The notes: a model not told the origin generated them from the letters alone. Counted from the stretch's first letter, positions 46,457-55,319 are shown. The stretch is 64,000 nucleotides of DNA from Thermodesulfovibrio yellowstonii (GCA_020724365.1 DYHD01000001.1:67637-131636); one strand, 5' to 3'. Numbers and translations are program-made.

Positions 46457-47383
46457 ATGTCTAATAAATTCGATTATCTTCTGGAAATACTCTATAAAAT
46501 TGATAGAACTGAGAAGGTAACAGTCCATTCCCTTATGAACGACTTTGAGAAGGGAGAGAGGACTATCCTCCGTTATATTCAAATTCTACAGACTGCTAAA
46601 TTCCCCATTTTATATAGCAAGAACAAAAAGAGCTATGTGTTTGAAGAAGGCTACTTTCTGCTAAAACCCGACATATCAGTTGAAGAAGAACTTGCATTGG
46701 CTCTCGCAAAAAATCTTTTAAAGAACTATGGCTCATTTGTAGAAAAGGGCATCTCATCTATTGAACAGAAACTCACTCATGGAAGCAAGGGGATTTCTAA
46801 ACACATAGTAATTAAACCTGACCCTATTTCTCCATTGACTATAGGGATTCTTGAACATCTATCAGATGCCTGCAAAAATTTTAGAGTGGTCGAGATAATT
46901 TATAAATCAGCTTATTCTCAAAATGAGACGAAAAGACAGGTCAATCCATACTATATCTTTTATCATGACAATATATGGTATTTGAGGGGATACTGTGAGT
47001 TAAGAGAAGAGATAAGAACATTCGCCATTGACAGAATAATCTCCCTGAAAGTCCTTAATAAGCACTTTACGCCGGTAAAAATAGACCCTGATGCTGAGTT
47101 AGCAGGAGCATTTGGTCCTGTAGTGGGAGAAAAACCTGTCAGGGTTATCCTGCGTTTTGATGCCGAAGTAAAACCATTCGTATTAAGGAAAGAGTGGCAC
47201 AACAGTCAAAAAGTCAGAGAATTACAGGACGGTAGATTTGAACTCAGCTTTGAAGTAAATGGACTGCAAGACATCAAATCTTGGGCATATAAATGGTTGC
47301 CACACATTGAGATTGCCTCACCCCAAGAGCTGAAAAATACAATTCGTGAGGAACTAAAGCAGGCTTTGAATAAATTTGAATAA
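46457..47383 (+). CDS. HTH-WYL transcriptional regulator
   Basis: A 308-residue regulator. The N-terminal winged helix (residues about 1-65, VHSLMNDFEKGERTILRYIQ) is followed by a WYL domain (YYIFYHDNIWYLRGYCELRE, RTFAIDRIISLKVL) and a WCX-type C-terminus. WYL domains bind nucleotide or nucleic-acid ligands. Many such proteins control defence or stress genes. The promoter motif shared with the following lipoprotein gene suggests autoregulation and a common regulon. Confidence 0.9.
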   Translation: MSNKFDYLLEILYKIDRTEKVTVHSLMNDFEKGERTILRYIQILQTAKFPILYSKNKKSYVFEEGYFLLKPDISVEEELALALAKNLLKNYGSFVEKGISSIEQKLTHGSKGISKHIVIKPDPISPLTIGILEHLSDACKNFRVVEIIYKSAYSQNETKRQVNPYYIFYHDNIWYLRGYCELREEIRTFAIDRIISLKVLNKHFTPVKIDPDAELAGAFGPVVGEKPVRVILRFDAEVKPFVLRKEWHNSQKVRELQDGRFELSFEVNGLQDIKSWAYKWLPHIEIASPQELKNTIREELKQALNKFE

Positions 47384-47464
47384 ATAATATATTCGTCTAT
47401 TATCATCCACTTTTCTTTACCATCTAATCATTTTGCAATAAAGATTTTTCATATTTCAGACTGC

Positions 47465-47495
47465 CATACTGTTGGCAGTATCATTCAGTTATAAT
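47465..47495 (+). promoter_or_regulatory. Promoter with CATACTGTTGGCAG motif (lipoprotein gene)
   Basis: CATACTGTTGGCAG (47465-47478), then 11 bases, then TATAAT (47490-47495). The motif also forms ACTGCC...GGCAGT, an inverted repeat at 47460-47479. Confidence 0.55.
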
Positions 47496-47529
47496 CATTC
47501 ATTAAAAGCTAAATAAAAGGAGAAGGTAT

Positions 47530-48237
47530 ATGAAAATGTTAAAAATCCTTGTGGTGAGCTGTATTTTTATTTTTTTATTTGGATGTGCCTATAGTGTCCC
47601 ATCGACTTTTGCCCCAGCAGTCAACATTTATTCTTCATACGAGGATAAAATTCAGGGAACTGTTGTGCTGGTAATTGATGATAGCGTGAATAATATATCC
47701 CAAGAAGTAAAACCGAGTAGTTATGTTTGCGGGGCGCATAAGTATCCTGTTAGGCTCGATTCCGCACTCGCTATATCCATAAAACAAACTACCGATGCTT
47801 TGTTTGAAAATGTCATCGAACAAAACAATTTACCTTCTAAAGAGCATATGCAAAAACTTAATAGTCAAGGAGTAATCTTTATTAAGCTGAATAGATTTTT
47901 TCCGAAAATAAGCTTTTCGATGGGCTTCTGGAGTGGACATGCTAATGCAAGTTGTGACATTGTTCTGGATGTTGTCGTGAAAGATATGAATAATAGAAAT
48001 TTAGTCACAACTTCAGTTGGTGGTTCTCGTTCAGCGGATGGTGATTCAGGAATAAACTGTGGCAATGGAGCTAATGTATTATCTGATGCTATAGCCCTAA
48101 GCATTAGGGATACAATGGAAAGATATGCAGAGCGAATTTCTAATTCAGAAAAAATAAGGAATGCTTTCAAGATTTCAGAAACTTCAAATGAAATGAAGGA
48201 AAACAGGGGAAAAGATACTGTTACAGGGATTAAGTAG
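47530..48237 (+). CDS. Hypothetical lipoprotein
   Basis: A 235-residue protein with a signal peptide ending in a lipobox (FLFGC at residues about 16-20). The mature part has patterns DKIQGTVVLVIDDSVN, YVCGAHKYPVRLDSALAISI and VIFIKLNRFFPKISFSMGFW, somewhat like YajG-type lipoproteins that share a fold with periplasmic trafficking proteins. No firm family. AAAGGAGAAGG precedes the ATG. The TAG stop lies within a dispersed repeat terminus. Confidence 0.65.
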   Translation: MKMLKILVVSCIFIFLFGCAYSVPSTFAPAVNIYSSYEDKIQGTVVLVIDDSVNNISQEVKPSSYVCGAHKYPVRLDSALAISIKQTTDALFENVIEQNNLPSKEHMQKLNSQGVIFIKLNRFFPKISFSMGFWSGHANASCDIVLDVVVKDMNNRNLVTTSVGGSRSADGDSGINCGNGANVLSDAIALSIRDTMERYAERISNSEKIRNAFKISETSNEMKENRGKDTVTGIK

Positions 48238-48250
48238 TGTCTGTTTATAA
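48235..48250. repeat. Single terminus of the TAGTGTCTGTTTATAA element
   Basis: Sixteen bases identical to the left end of the element at 8889-9048. The first three bases are the stop codon of the lipoprotein gene. No matching opposite end was found within the next 500 bases. Confidence 0.55.
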
Positions 48251-48797
48251 GCTATAGCTTTTTCGTCACCCAGGCTTGTTAGAAATCTTTCTAATTCCTC
48301 ATTAAAAAGGGCGTACAACACCTTTAATTCCCCCTTAGAAAAGGGGGTTAGGGGGTTGTAACAGAAGGATTCCCGATGCAAGTCGCTTGCTAAAATGACA
48401 TAAAAACCGACTTTGTGAATATAATCCGTAATGACTACGGATTATGGTTATGAACAAGCAGTAAGTAAAAACAATGCAATTTTTTTATTGCTAATAACAG
48501 CGGTAATGTCAAAAGTTTTTATGAAAAGCAGGGATAGTTGATATGAAAAACGAAAAACCGCTGGTAGGACAGGCGTCTCGCCTGTGCGCTGCATGCAGAC
48601 AGGTCTCGCCTGTCACAAATAACGATGAATGAAGGATGAATCGTCCCTCGTCTTAGTGAGCGAAGCGAACGGTCGTCTATCGTCCATCGTAGGGGGGAGG
48701 CAAGCTCATTTAAAGCAATGTATTGCTGGGCAAGGGTTTTAAGGCTTTTAGCTTAAAAACTTTTGACAATACGAAGCTAAGCAAAAGGAGGTTTAGC
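48238..48797. other. 560-bp intergenic region rich in inverted repeats
   Basis: Contains a terminator-like CCCCCTTAGAAAAGGGGG near 48330-48348, the palindrome ATAATCCGTA-ATGAC-TACGGATTAT at about 48421-48445, paired GGACAGGCGTCTCGCCTGT-type repeats near 48567-48617, and the 262-bp element below. No ORF is supported. Confidence 0.55.
48507..48768. repeat. MITE-like element with TGTCAAAAGTTTTTA ends
   Basis: Terminal inverted repeats of 15 bp, TGTCAAAAGTTTTTA at 48507-48521 and its complement at 48754-48768, enclose 262 bp of non-coding palindromic sequence ending 29 bases before the next start codon. Confidence 0.65.
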
Positions 48798-49415
48798 ATG
48801 ACAAAAGAGGCATGTTTTGTAGTAGGCGGTAGGTATAAAAATCTTAAAGGCTCTTATAAGATATTAGAAATTGAGGGGCAAAAGATGAAAGTCAGATATG
48901 ACAACGAACTGGCAGAGCAAATACTGGATATCCAAACGCAAAAAAGGATCATTGAGAATATGGAGAGAGGGGAAGTGAAGTTCTCTAATGAGAAAAAGGG
49001 CAATATGACCATCAAAACATTTGTTTCTGCATTAAGGGCTTCTGACAGCAATTTTTATGAGAGTGCAGGCAACTACGAACATAGAGTTCATATTCATTAT
49101 AGAAACACCCCAAAGTTATCTATTCAGAGCAAAAGCGGTAGGCAGGTGGATTATAATACCTGTCATGTTGTCTTTGCCCATTTATGTGAACACACTCAGA
49201 CGGGAGAACTATTTTGGTTCGAAAGAGCCACTAATTCTCAGCATGTGAGAGGTCATAAGTGTATTGCACACATTTACAATAATTTGTTGTCTTCAGCAGC
49301 GATAAAAATTCAAGGCAGATTAGCTAAGAAAATATTGGATTTTGAATTTCAATCTGTCGTAGATTACTTAGCACAGTTGAATAAACGAGAAATAAAAAGA
49401 GAGGATTTGGATTAA
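48798..49415 (+). CDS. Hypothetical protein upstream of mcrBC
   Basis: A 205-residue protein from ATG 48798, which follows AAAGGAGGT; the frame is open to 48723 but that part lies in a repeat. The first 60 residues look like a small SH3-like barrel (VVGGRYKNLKGSYKILEIEG, MKVRYDNEL). The C-terminal third has several Cys and His (CHVVFAHLCEHTQTGELFWF, QHVRGHKCIAHIYNN) that could bind a metal. I do not recognise the family. Position about 100 bases before mcrB hints at a part in the restriction unit. Confidence 0.65.
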   Translation: MTKEACFVVGGRYKNLKGSYKILEIEGQKMKVRYDNELAEQILDIQTQKRIIENMERGEVKFSNEKKGNMTIKTFVSALRASDSNFYESAGNYEHRVHIHYRNTPKLSIQSKSGRQVDYNTCHVVFAHLCEHTQTGELFWFERATNSQHVRGHKCIAHIYNNLLSSAAIKIQGRLAKKILDFEFQSVVDYLAQLNKREIKREDLD

Positions 49416-49519
49416 TAGGAAGTATTATTATGGTTAAACTTGATACTACAGGAACTGCTAACGTATATGGAATGCGTTAGTCGAAGAATTATTTAATAAA
49501 GAAATAAAGGAGATTTAAA

Positions 49520-51091
49520 ATGCCTTTTAATACTAAATTGGGATCTGACTATATAAAAAGAAGGGATTTATTAAAAAATACTTTTCCTGCCGCATATAAT
49601 TTTTTAAAAAAATTAGAAAACAAACCCTCAGTGGCTGGTTTAAATATTTGGATGGGTACTTCTAAAAATGCACATTTATACTCACATGATCGTTACCTTT
49701 GTAGAATTGAGATCGATCAAAACGGCAGGGAAATATTATTTACTCCGAAATATAATTACAAGATTTACGAAGGTACAATAGATAAATCGAATATCTTCTT
49801 TACGGATAAATTATATTCATTGATTGAAAATTATGCTAATTACGGGGAATGGACAAGAATAAGTAAATATAACAATGAAATTAAATTAACTTCTAAAGCC
49901 CCTCTTGCTTTCTTTAACGATTTATTTGGCTTCATTGAAGCTATAGATAAAAACAAGGATTATCAGCAACCTCTAAAACAAATTATAGAGAAAAAAGAAG
50001 ATATTATTACAGAAGAACCTGAAGATATCGCAATTGACATGGTTTTTGAATTACTCAGAAAGAAAAAACAAATCATCCTCTATGGCCCTCCGGGAACAGG
50101 TAAAACCTACAGCACCAGAGAACTTGCTGTCAAAATATTAGGCGGTGATTTAGAGGATTCAGATAATGAATATGAGAAATACCGAAAGGAAGGCAGGATA
50201 GAATTTATAACCTTTCACCCTTCTTACAGTTATGAGGAATTTATCGAAGGTATAACTGTCAAGACAGAAGGCGAAGATGTTGCCACAAATAGCATTAAAT
50301 ACACCCTCAAGCCCGGAATCTTCAAGCAGATATGCAAAAGGGCATTGGGCAAAGCTATCGATTCATCAGACGAAAAAATAGAAGGCAAAAGTTGGATAGA
50401 GGTTTTCAAAGAATATGAAACCTTAAAAGATGATATCGAATTCAACGATGCGTCCTCCCATGTCCTGATTATAGATGAAATCAATAGGGGTGATATCGCA
50501 AAGATATTCGGCGAGTTGATAACCCTGCTTGAGGCTGATAAACGGCTCGGTCAAGAAAATGAATTAATCGTAAAGCTTCCGGCATCCAATAACGATTTCT
50601 GCGTCCCGCCTAATCTATATATCATTGCCACGATGAATACCGCTGACAGGAGCATCGCACTTCTTGATGTTGCTTTAAGAAGAAGGTTCGGGTTTATTGA
50701 AATGAACCCTGACTTCGATGTCCTTGCTGCTTATGTTAAGAACAATAGCGATAATTTTGAGAACGGTGTTCTTAATATGCTCGATAAATCACAAAAAGCC
50801 ATCTTGAAGATTAACACCAAGATATGCTCTGATAAAGCAATTGGCAGAGACAAACAGATTGGCCATTCTTTTCTGTTTAAGGTCAATACTATTGACGACC
50901 TGATTCTGGTGTGGCGGCATGAGATACTGCCTCTTTTAGAGGAATACTGCTATGGCGATTATACAAGGATAAACCAGATCTTATTTGGAAAAGAAACAGG
51001 CTGGATAAGCCAGATTCACGGCATACAAGAAATCAACAGAACAAACTTAAATCAGATGCTTGATGAGATAGTAAGAAATGAACACTCATAA
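49520..51091 (+). CDS. mcrB: McrB-type AAA+ GTPase of a McrBC restriction system
   Basis: The motor subunit of a modification-dependent restriction enzyme, 523 residues. The N-terminal 150 residues would be the DNA-recognition domain (not recognisable by motif). Then the AAA+ core: Walker A LYGPPGTGKTYSTREL (about 187-202), FHPSYSYEEFIEGI, Walker B VLIIDEINRGDIAKIFGEL, NTADRSIALLDVALRRRFGF with the arginine finger. The ATG is preceded by AAGGAG. It overlaps mcrC by 14 bases. Confidence 0.93.
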   Translation: MPFNTKLGSDYIKRRDLLKNTFPAAYNFLKKLENKPSVAGLNIWMGTSKNAHLYSHDRYLCRIEIDQNGREILFTPKYNYKIYEGTIDKSNIFFTDKLYSLIENYANYGEWTRISKYNNEIKLTSKAPLAFFNDLFGFIEAIDKNKDYQQPLKQIIEKKEDIITEEPEDIAIDMVFELLRKKKQIILYGPPGTGKTYSTRELAVKILGGDLEDSDNEYEKYRKEGRIEFITFHPSYSYEEFIEGITVKTEGEDVATNSIKYTLKPGIFKQICKRALGKAIDSSDEKIEGKSWIEVFKEYETLKDDIEFNDASSHVLIIDEINRGDIAKIFGELITLLEADKRLGQENELIVKLPASNNDFCVPPNLYIIATMNTADRSIALLDVALRRRFGFIEMNPDFDVLAAYVKNNSDNFENGVLNMLDKSQKAILKINTKICSDKAIGRDKQIGHSFLFKVNTIDDLILVWRHEILPLLEEYCYGDYTRINQILFGKETGWISQIHGIQEINRTNLNQMLDEIVRNEHS

Positions 51092-52352
51092 CATTATAGA
51101 AATTCAAGAATATCAATCGCAGGTTATTGAAAATCTTAATGAAGACTCTGATATTGCCTATCTTGAAAAACCCTGCTTTAAAGACAGGGAATCCGCTCCT
51201 TATAAACTCAGCAGGGGGGTGCGTGATAACAAGCTAAAGATTGAGAACACCTCCTATTCCGGCATCATCCAGCTTGATAAAATCAGAATCCACTTCTCTA
51301 CAAAAGTTAAGACAAATCTTTTTTATATGCTCAGCTTTCTCAAAGACGAAAGATATTTTTTTTATGACCCTGAGAAAATTATAGAGATTGAAGAAGGCCA
51401 GAGCTTTTATGATATTCTCGGCAGATTATTCCTGAATGAGCTTGAAGAGATTTATAAGAGGGGTTTTTATAAGAAATATGTGAGGAAAGAGGAGAATGTA
51501 TCCTATATCAAGGGCAAGCTGAAAATCAGGGGACAGCTGCAAAATGATATTCGTAAAATGCCAAAGTTCTTCTGCTCTTATGGCGACCTTACTTATGATA
51601 ATATGGAGAACCGTATTGTTCTGAGAGCAGCAACTTTGCTCATACCCTTAATAAGATTCAATGAAGATGTTAAAAGAGAATTGCTTAGATATAGCATCCT
51701 TATGAGGGAGGAAGTAAGCCTTGTGGATGTAGCCCCTGAAGATTGCAACAAGATACAGTTCAGCCGATTAAATGAACACTATGAGACGATAATACAATTG
51801 TCAAAGGTCATCCTGCAAAGCCACTTTATCAGATACATCCACAAAGGGGCATCAAAAGGCTTTAATTTTATTGTCAACATGAACAAAGTCTATGAAGACT
51901 TTATTACAACAATTATCGGGGAACTTATCGAAGAAGATAATGATTTTAGGGGCTTCATTGTAGCAGACCAGATGAGATTCAATAGCCTTGTAAAAGAGCA
52001 GAGCATTGGGGTTAGACCTGATATAATTTTAAAGAAGAAAGACACAGATGAATACCCGTTCATTATCGATGCAAAATATAAGCGGCAAGAAAACAACGCA
52101 GATTTTTATCAAGTGATAGCATATGCACTTGCAATTCCAACTGCAAAGTCCTGCTGTCTTATATATCCCTCAGAGGCAGATATTGACACTCAGACCTTAA
52201 CCATTGATACAGAATCATTCGGGAATAAAAGAGAAAACATACCACTACACATCTGTAAGATCAATTTAAGCTGGGATAGAAAAATAGAATTCAAACAGTT
52301 CATACAAGAAATAAAGGACGAAGTGAAAGCTAAGGTGCTGGTGAAATTGTAA
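51078..52352 (+). CDS. mcrC: McrC-type nuclease subunit
   Basis: A 424-residue McrC. It pairs with McrB and supplies the PD-(D/E)xK endonuclease: GVRPDIILKKKD (Asp) and FIIDAKYKRQENNADFYQV (D-AKYK) are the active-site parts at about residues 312-342. Earlier blocks YIKGKLKIRGQLQNDIRK and FSYGDLTYDN-like CSYGDLTYDNMENRIV are also typical. Read from an ATG inside the end of mcrB. Confidence 0.92.
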   Translation: MNTHNIIEIQEYQSQVIENLNEDSDIAYLEKPCFKDRESAPYKLSRGVRDNKLKIENTSYSGIIQLDKIRIHFSTKVKTNLFYMLSFLKDERYFFYDPEKIIEIEEGQSFYDILGRLFLNELEEIYKRGFYKKYVRKEENVSYIKGKLKIRGQLQNDIRKMPKFFCSYGDLTYDNMENRIVLRAATLLIPLIRFNEDVKRELLRYSILMREEVSLVDVAPEDCNKIQFSRLNEHYETIIQLSKVILQSHFIRYIHKGASKGFNFIVNMNKVYEDFITTIIGELIEEDNDFRGFIVADQMRFNSLVKEQSIGVRPDIILKKKDTDEYPFIIDAKYKRQENNADFYQVIAYALAIPTAKSCCLIYPSEADIDTQTLTIDTESFGNKRENIPLHICKINLSWDRKIEFKQFIQEIKDEVKAKVLVKL

Positions 52353-52441
52353 CAGCCTGTTGAAAAACTCTCCTATCAAAACTTTTTATTTTGGACTAAA
52401 AGAGCGATAGAACATTGCATCTTTTATGTAAATATGGGTTA

Positions 52442-52509
52442 GTTGTCACGTCCCAGAAGGACTCTCGTGCAACTGGGAAGTAGTCGAGCCTATAAGAAAA
52501 CATTATAAT
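52442..52509 (+). promoter_or_regulatory. Candidate operator/promoter of the second WYL regulator
   Basis: Overlapping inverted repeats GTTGTCACG/CGTGCAAC (52442-52450, 52466-52473) and TCCCAG/CTGGGA (52451-52456, 52473-52478) precede TATAAT at 52504-52509, 27 bases before the ATG. This looks like a site for autoregulation. Confidence 0.45.
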
Positions 52510-52535
52510 TTCAGGTAATTTAATAATCAAAGCAG

Positions 52536-53501
52536 ATGAGCAAAAAGCTTGCATATGAGAGGTGCCTCTGGTTTCATAATGAGGTAAAACAAAGCAGATT
52601 TCCTAATGCCACAAAGCTTGCACAGGAATTCGAGATATCCTCCAAACAGGCTCAAAGAGACATAGATTTTATACGGAATAGATTATATGCTCCTTTGCGG
52701 TATGATTCAAAAAGAAGAGGGTATTGCTATGATGTCTCAGGTTATGAGTTGCCTTCTATCTGGATAAATGAAGATGAACTGCTGGCGCTATGTCTTGCTG
52801 CAAAGTTAGCATGCAACATCCCTCAAGATGAAATTAAGAAATCTCTCGATCTTGTGATAGAAAAGTTTTCAGGCTTCCTTACATCAGACTTTGCCAGATT
52901 TAAGCAGTTTATTAACAATGTCATGGTTAAAAACATAGAGTATTACAGGGTTGAAAAGACAATCTTTCAGCAGGTCATTTCAAGTCTTTTTAATCAGCAG
53001 GCAATAGAGTTTGACTATTACTCCCCGCACAAAAAGGAGAATTCACACCGTGTTGTAAAGCCGATGAATTTACTCTGCTATATGGGAAGGTGGTTTCTAA
53101 TAGGCTACTGTAAAGAAAAAGCAGAAACAAGATATTTTTCCCTGTCCCGTATTAGTGCAATAAAAACATCAGATGAACATATTGATATCCTGACTATCCA
53201 CGACATTAAGACAAGTGTAGATAATTGTTTTGGTATTCTTACAGGGGGAATCCCTCAAGAGGTCTGCCTGAGATTTAACCCAGAGATATCTGATTGGATA
53301 AAAGAGCAGATATGGCATGAGGCGCAGATAATGAGCGATGATGAAGATGGCAGGCTATCATTAAAATTGCCTGCTACGAATTTTGCTGAACTAAAAGGTG
53401 AGATATTAAAATTTGGCTCCGCTATAGAGGTTGTTTCTCCTGAAGCACTCAGAGTTGAAATAAAAGAAGAGATAAAAAAGATGGGCAATATTTACAAATA
53501 G
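52536..53501 (+). CDS. HTH-WYL transcriptional regulator of the defence island
   Basis: A 321-residue protein with a winged-helix N-terminus (LAQEFEISSKQAQRDIDFIR), then a WYL domain (LLCYMGRWFLIGYCKEKAET, RYFSLSRISAI) and a WCX-like end. It differs clearly from the WYL protein at 46.5 kb. Its size and place between mcrBC and the HIRAN-cas6 pair resemble the BrxR/CapW class of defence-island repressors. Confidence 0.88.
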   Translation: MSKKLAYERCLWFHNEVKQSRFPNATKLAQEFEISSKQAQRDIDFIRNRLYAPLRYDSKRRGYCYDVSGYELPSIWINEDELLALCLAAKLACNIPQDEIKKSLDLVIEKFSGFLTSDFARFKQFINNVMVKNIEYYRVEKTIFQQVISSLFNQQAIEFDYYSPHKKENSHRVVKPMNLLCYMGRWFLIGYCKEKAETRYFSLSRISAIKTSDEHIDILTIHDIKTSVDNCFGILTGGIPQEVCLRFNPEISDWIKEQIWHEAQIMSDDEDGRLSLKLPATNFAELKGEILKFGSAIEVVSPEALRVEIKEEIKKMGNIYK

Positions 53502-53561
53502 GACATTATTTGGGGGAGATGCTATTGTAAAATAGTTTTATATAAAACTATGGAGGTTAAC

Positions 53562-53972
53562 ATGAAGTTAAATCAAACCTCAGAGGGGATAGAAAGAAGA
53601 GGCTTTTTAAAACTCATAGCAGGACTGCCTGCCTTGTTTTATATACCTTCTTCGAAAAGCAGCCAAAGCATACTTATCCTTAAGACAGTGCTGGCAGGGT
53701 TTATATATTATGATGCAGAGGTCATTTGGCACGACCTTAAGGTGGGTGACAGCCTCCGACTTAGAAGAGAACCACACAATCATTATGATCAAAAGGCAAT
53801 AGAGGTCTTTTGGAAAGTTCATAAGTTAGGATATGTCCCAAGGGTTGACAACTCTGCTATTGCCCAGATGATGGACAGGGGGTTAATACTTGAGGCAAAG
53901 ATTATTTGGTTAAAAGTTGATGATGACCCATGGGAGAGAATTGGAATGAATATAGAGTTGGTGTTGTCATGA
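53562..53972 (+). CDS. HIRAN-domain protein with a Tat signal
   Basis: A 136-residue protein. Residues 11-28 read ERRGFLKLIAGLPALFYI, a close match to the twin-arginine signal (RRxFLK then a hydrophobic stretch). After that comes a HIRAN domain: VLAGFIYYDAEVIWHDLKVG, LRLRREPHNHYDQKAIEVFW, LGYVPRVDNSAIAQMMDRG. HIRAN domains normally bind DNA ends in helicases; here the protein seems exported, so its ligand is unclear. ATG 53562 (after GGAGG) is chosen over 53550. Its stop overlaps the cas6 start (ATGA), so the two are coupled. Confidence 0.8.
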   Translation: MKLNQTSEGIERRGFLKLIAGLPALFYIPSSKSSQSILILKTVLAGFIYYDAEVIWHDLKVGDSLRLRREPHNHYDQKAIEVFWKVHKLGYVPRVDNSAIAQMMDRGLILEAKIIWLKVDDDPWERIGMNIELVLS

Positions 53973-54802
53973 GATTGAAGATTGATTTTTTCGCCGATAA
54001 ATTGCCCGTCATTTATCGCCATAGATTTATGGCACTAATTAAAGAGGCTCTTAATGAATCAGATAGCTCATACAGAGAAAGGCTTTATCCTGAAAAAAAC
54101 TCAGTCCATTCAAAAGTTGCAAAGCCGTTTTGTTTTAATGTATCTATGCCTATTCAGAGGGAGATGAAAAAAGACAAGATAATAATTGATAACGGTGTAG
54201 AAATTACAAATACCGTTTTTATTTTCAAGCAATACTGTAAATTTTCCTTATATATAAGCTCATCGGACTTTGAGTTTATAACAAATCTGTATAACGGCTT
54301 GCTTAAGATAAAGGAATTTAAATTTAACGATGAGATAACGCTAAGGTTTGACAAAGCGTTTTTGCTAAATGAAAAAAAGTTTGAAGGGGCTGAAGTCGCA
54401 TTTAAGACCAATGCCCCCATTTTGATTGAGGATAAAGTTGGCAAGCCCGTTCTGCCTGTAGCACCCAACCCGCCCCCTGCATCTTCTGAACTTCAGCCCA
54501 CCGCTTACAGCCATCAACATTTCAACGAGCATTTCAATGCAATCCACGACAGGATTTTAAAAGATATAAGGGGATGCGGGCTTCATAAGGAAATGGAATT
54601 TGTCCCTCTGAATGTAAAAAAACAGGTAGTCAAACACACTCTTAGAGGTTTTCGCGAAAAGACCGGCAAGCCATATATGACCCTTACCTGCTTTGAAGGC
54701 TGCTTCAAACTCAAAGGCGACCCTCGAGACCTGCAGATGCTATATCAAATCGGCGTCGGATTAAGAACAGGGCAGGGGTTTGGAATGGTAGATATTGTTT
54801 GA
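53969..54802 (+). CDS. cas6: CRISPR-associated endoribonuclease Cas6
   Basis: Processes CRISPR transcripts to crRNA. About 277 residues from ATG 53969 (RLKIDFFADKLPVIYRHRFM). It has the tandem RAMP/ferredoxin look and the C-terminal Gly-rich loop GVGLRTGQGFGMVDIV. A likely catalytic His is near the N-terminus (VIYRHRF), as in other Cas6. There is a Pro-rich linker around residue 170 (VAPNPPPASSE). Its TGA stop is part of the first unit of a 9-bp repeat array. The rest of the cas genes begin 2 kb downstream. Confidence 0.88.
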   Translation: MRLKIDFFADKLPVIYRHRFMALIKEALNESDSSYRERLYPEKNSVHSKVAKPFCFNVSMPIQREMKKDKIIIDNGVEITNTVFIFKQYCKFSLYISSSDFEFITNLYNGLLKIKEFKFNDEITLRFDKAFLLNEKKFEGAEVAFKTNAPILIEDKVGKPVLPVAPNPPPASSELQPTAYSHQHFNEHFNAIHDRILKDIRGCGLHKEMEFVPLNVKKQVVKHTLRGFREKTGKPYMTLTCFEGCFKLKGDPRDLQMLYQIGVGLRTGQGFGMVDIV

Positions 54803-54942
54803 ACTGCTTGAACCGTTTGAACCGTTTGAACCGTTTGAACCGCTTGAACTGCTTGAACTGTTTGAACCGCTTGAACCGTTTGAACTGCTTGAACTGTTTG
54901 AACCGCTTGAACCGTTTGAACCGCTTGAACCGCTTGAACCGT
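54799..54942 (+). repeat. 9-bp tandem array 1 (16 units of TTGAACYGY)
   Basis: Sixteen head-to-tail 9-bp units with C/T variation at two positions, 144 bp in all. The first unit supplies the cas6 stop codon (GTT TGA AC). The right flank GTTTTTATAAGAGAG (54941-54955) is repeated after array 3. Confidence 0.9.
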
Positions 54943-55021
54943 TTTTATAAGAGAGGGAGTAGGATGGAGTGAAAGCGGACGGACATAGCGACGGTTGATT
55001 AAATCTGAAAAGTGTGTCATA

Positions 55022-55041
55022 GTAGCTATAAATATAGCTAC
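55022..55041. promoter_or_regulatory. Palindromic operator of the toxin-antitoxin operon
   Basis: GTAGCTATA-AA-TATAGCTAC, a perfect 9-bp inverted repeat, ends 14 bases before the antitoxin ATG, beside its GGAGG. Typical of autoregulated Phd-like systems. Confidence 0.65.
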
Positions 55042-55055
55042 ATGGAGGTAATGCA

Positions 55056-55319
55056 ATGAAATTTGCGAATGTAAGAGAACTGAAGAACAAGACATCCGAG
55101 ATTTTGAGAAATGCGGAAAAAGAGGCGGTGATCATTACATCAAAAGGCAAGCCGAGGGCAATAGTAACCGCTATCTCCGAGGAGGATTTCGAGGACTACC
55201 TGCTTGAGATGAGTTCAGGTCTTCAGGACGAGCTTGCCGAAGCTATGGCGGAATATCATGCCAAAGGCGGCGTTCTGCTGGATGATTACCTTGCAAAAAG
55301 GAAAAAGAAGCGTGGATAA
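55056..55319 (+). CDS. Phd/YefM-family antitoxin
   Basis: An 87-residue type II antitoxin. The N-terminal DNA-binding part is FANVRELKNKTSEILRNAEK followed by VIITSKGKPRAIVTAISEEDFEDY, the Phd/YefM fold. The acidic C-terminal region would wrap the toxin. Codon use here is richer in G and C than in flanking genes, suggesting recent transfer. The toxin gene begins inside its last codons. Confidence 0.9.
   Translation: MKFANVRELKNKTSEILRNAEKEAVIITSKGKPRAIVTAISEEDFEDYLLEMSSGLQDELAEAMAEYHAKGGVLLDDYLAKRKKKRG

Noticed and set aside
49430-49480. 16-codon ORF between the 205-residue gene and mcrB
   Set aside because: Too short to judge, without a good ribosome site; possibly a gene remnant.
54799-54942. 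Possible CRISPR array
   Set aside because: The unit is only 9 bp with no unique spacers, so it is a simple tandem repeat.
54745-55150. Long Ser/Gly/Asn-rich and Val/Gln/Thr-rich minus-strand frames after cas6
   Set aside because: They are translations of the 9-bp tandem array and have no ribosome site; the array is better described as DNA repeats.
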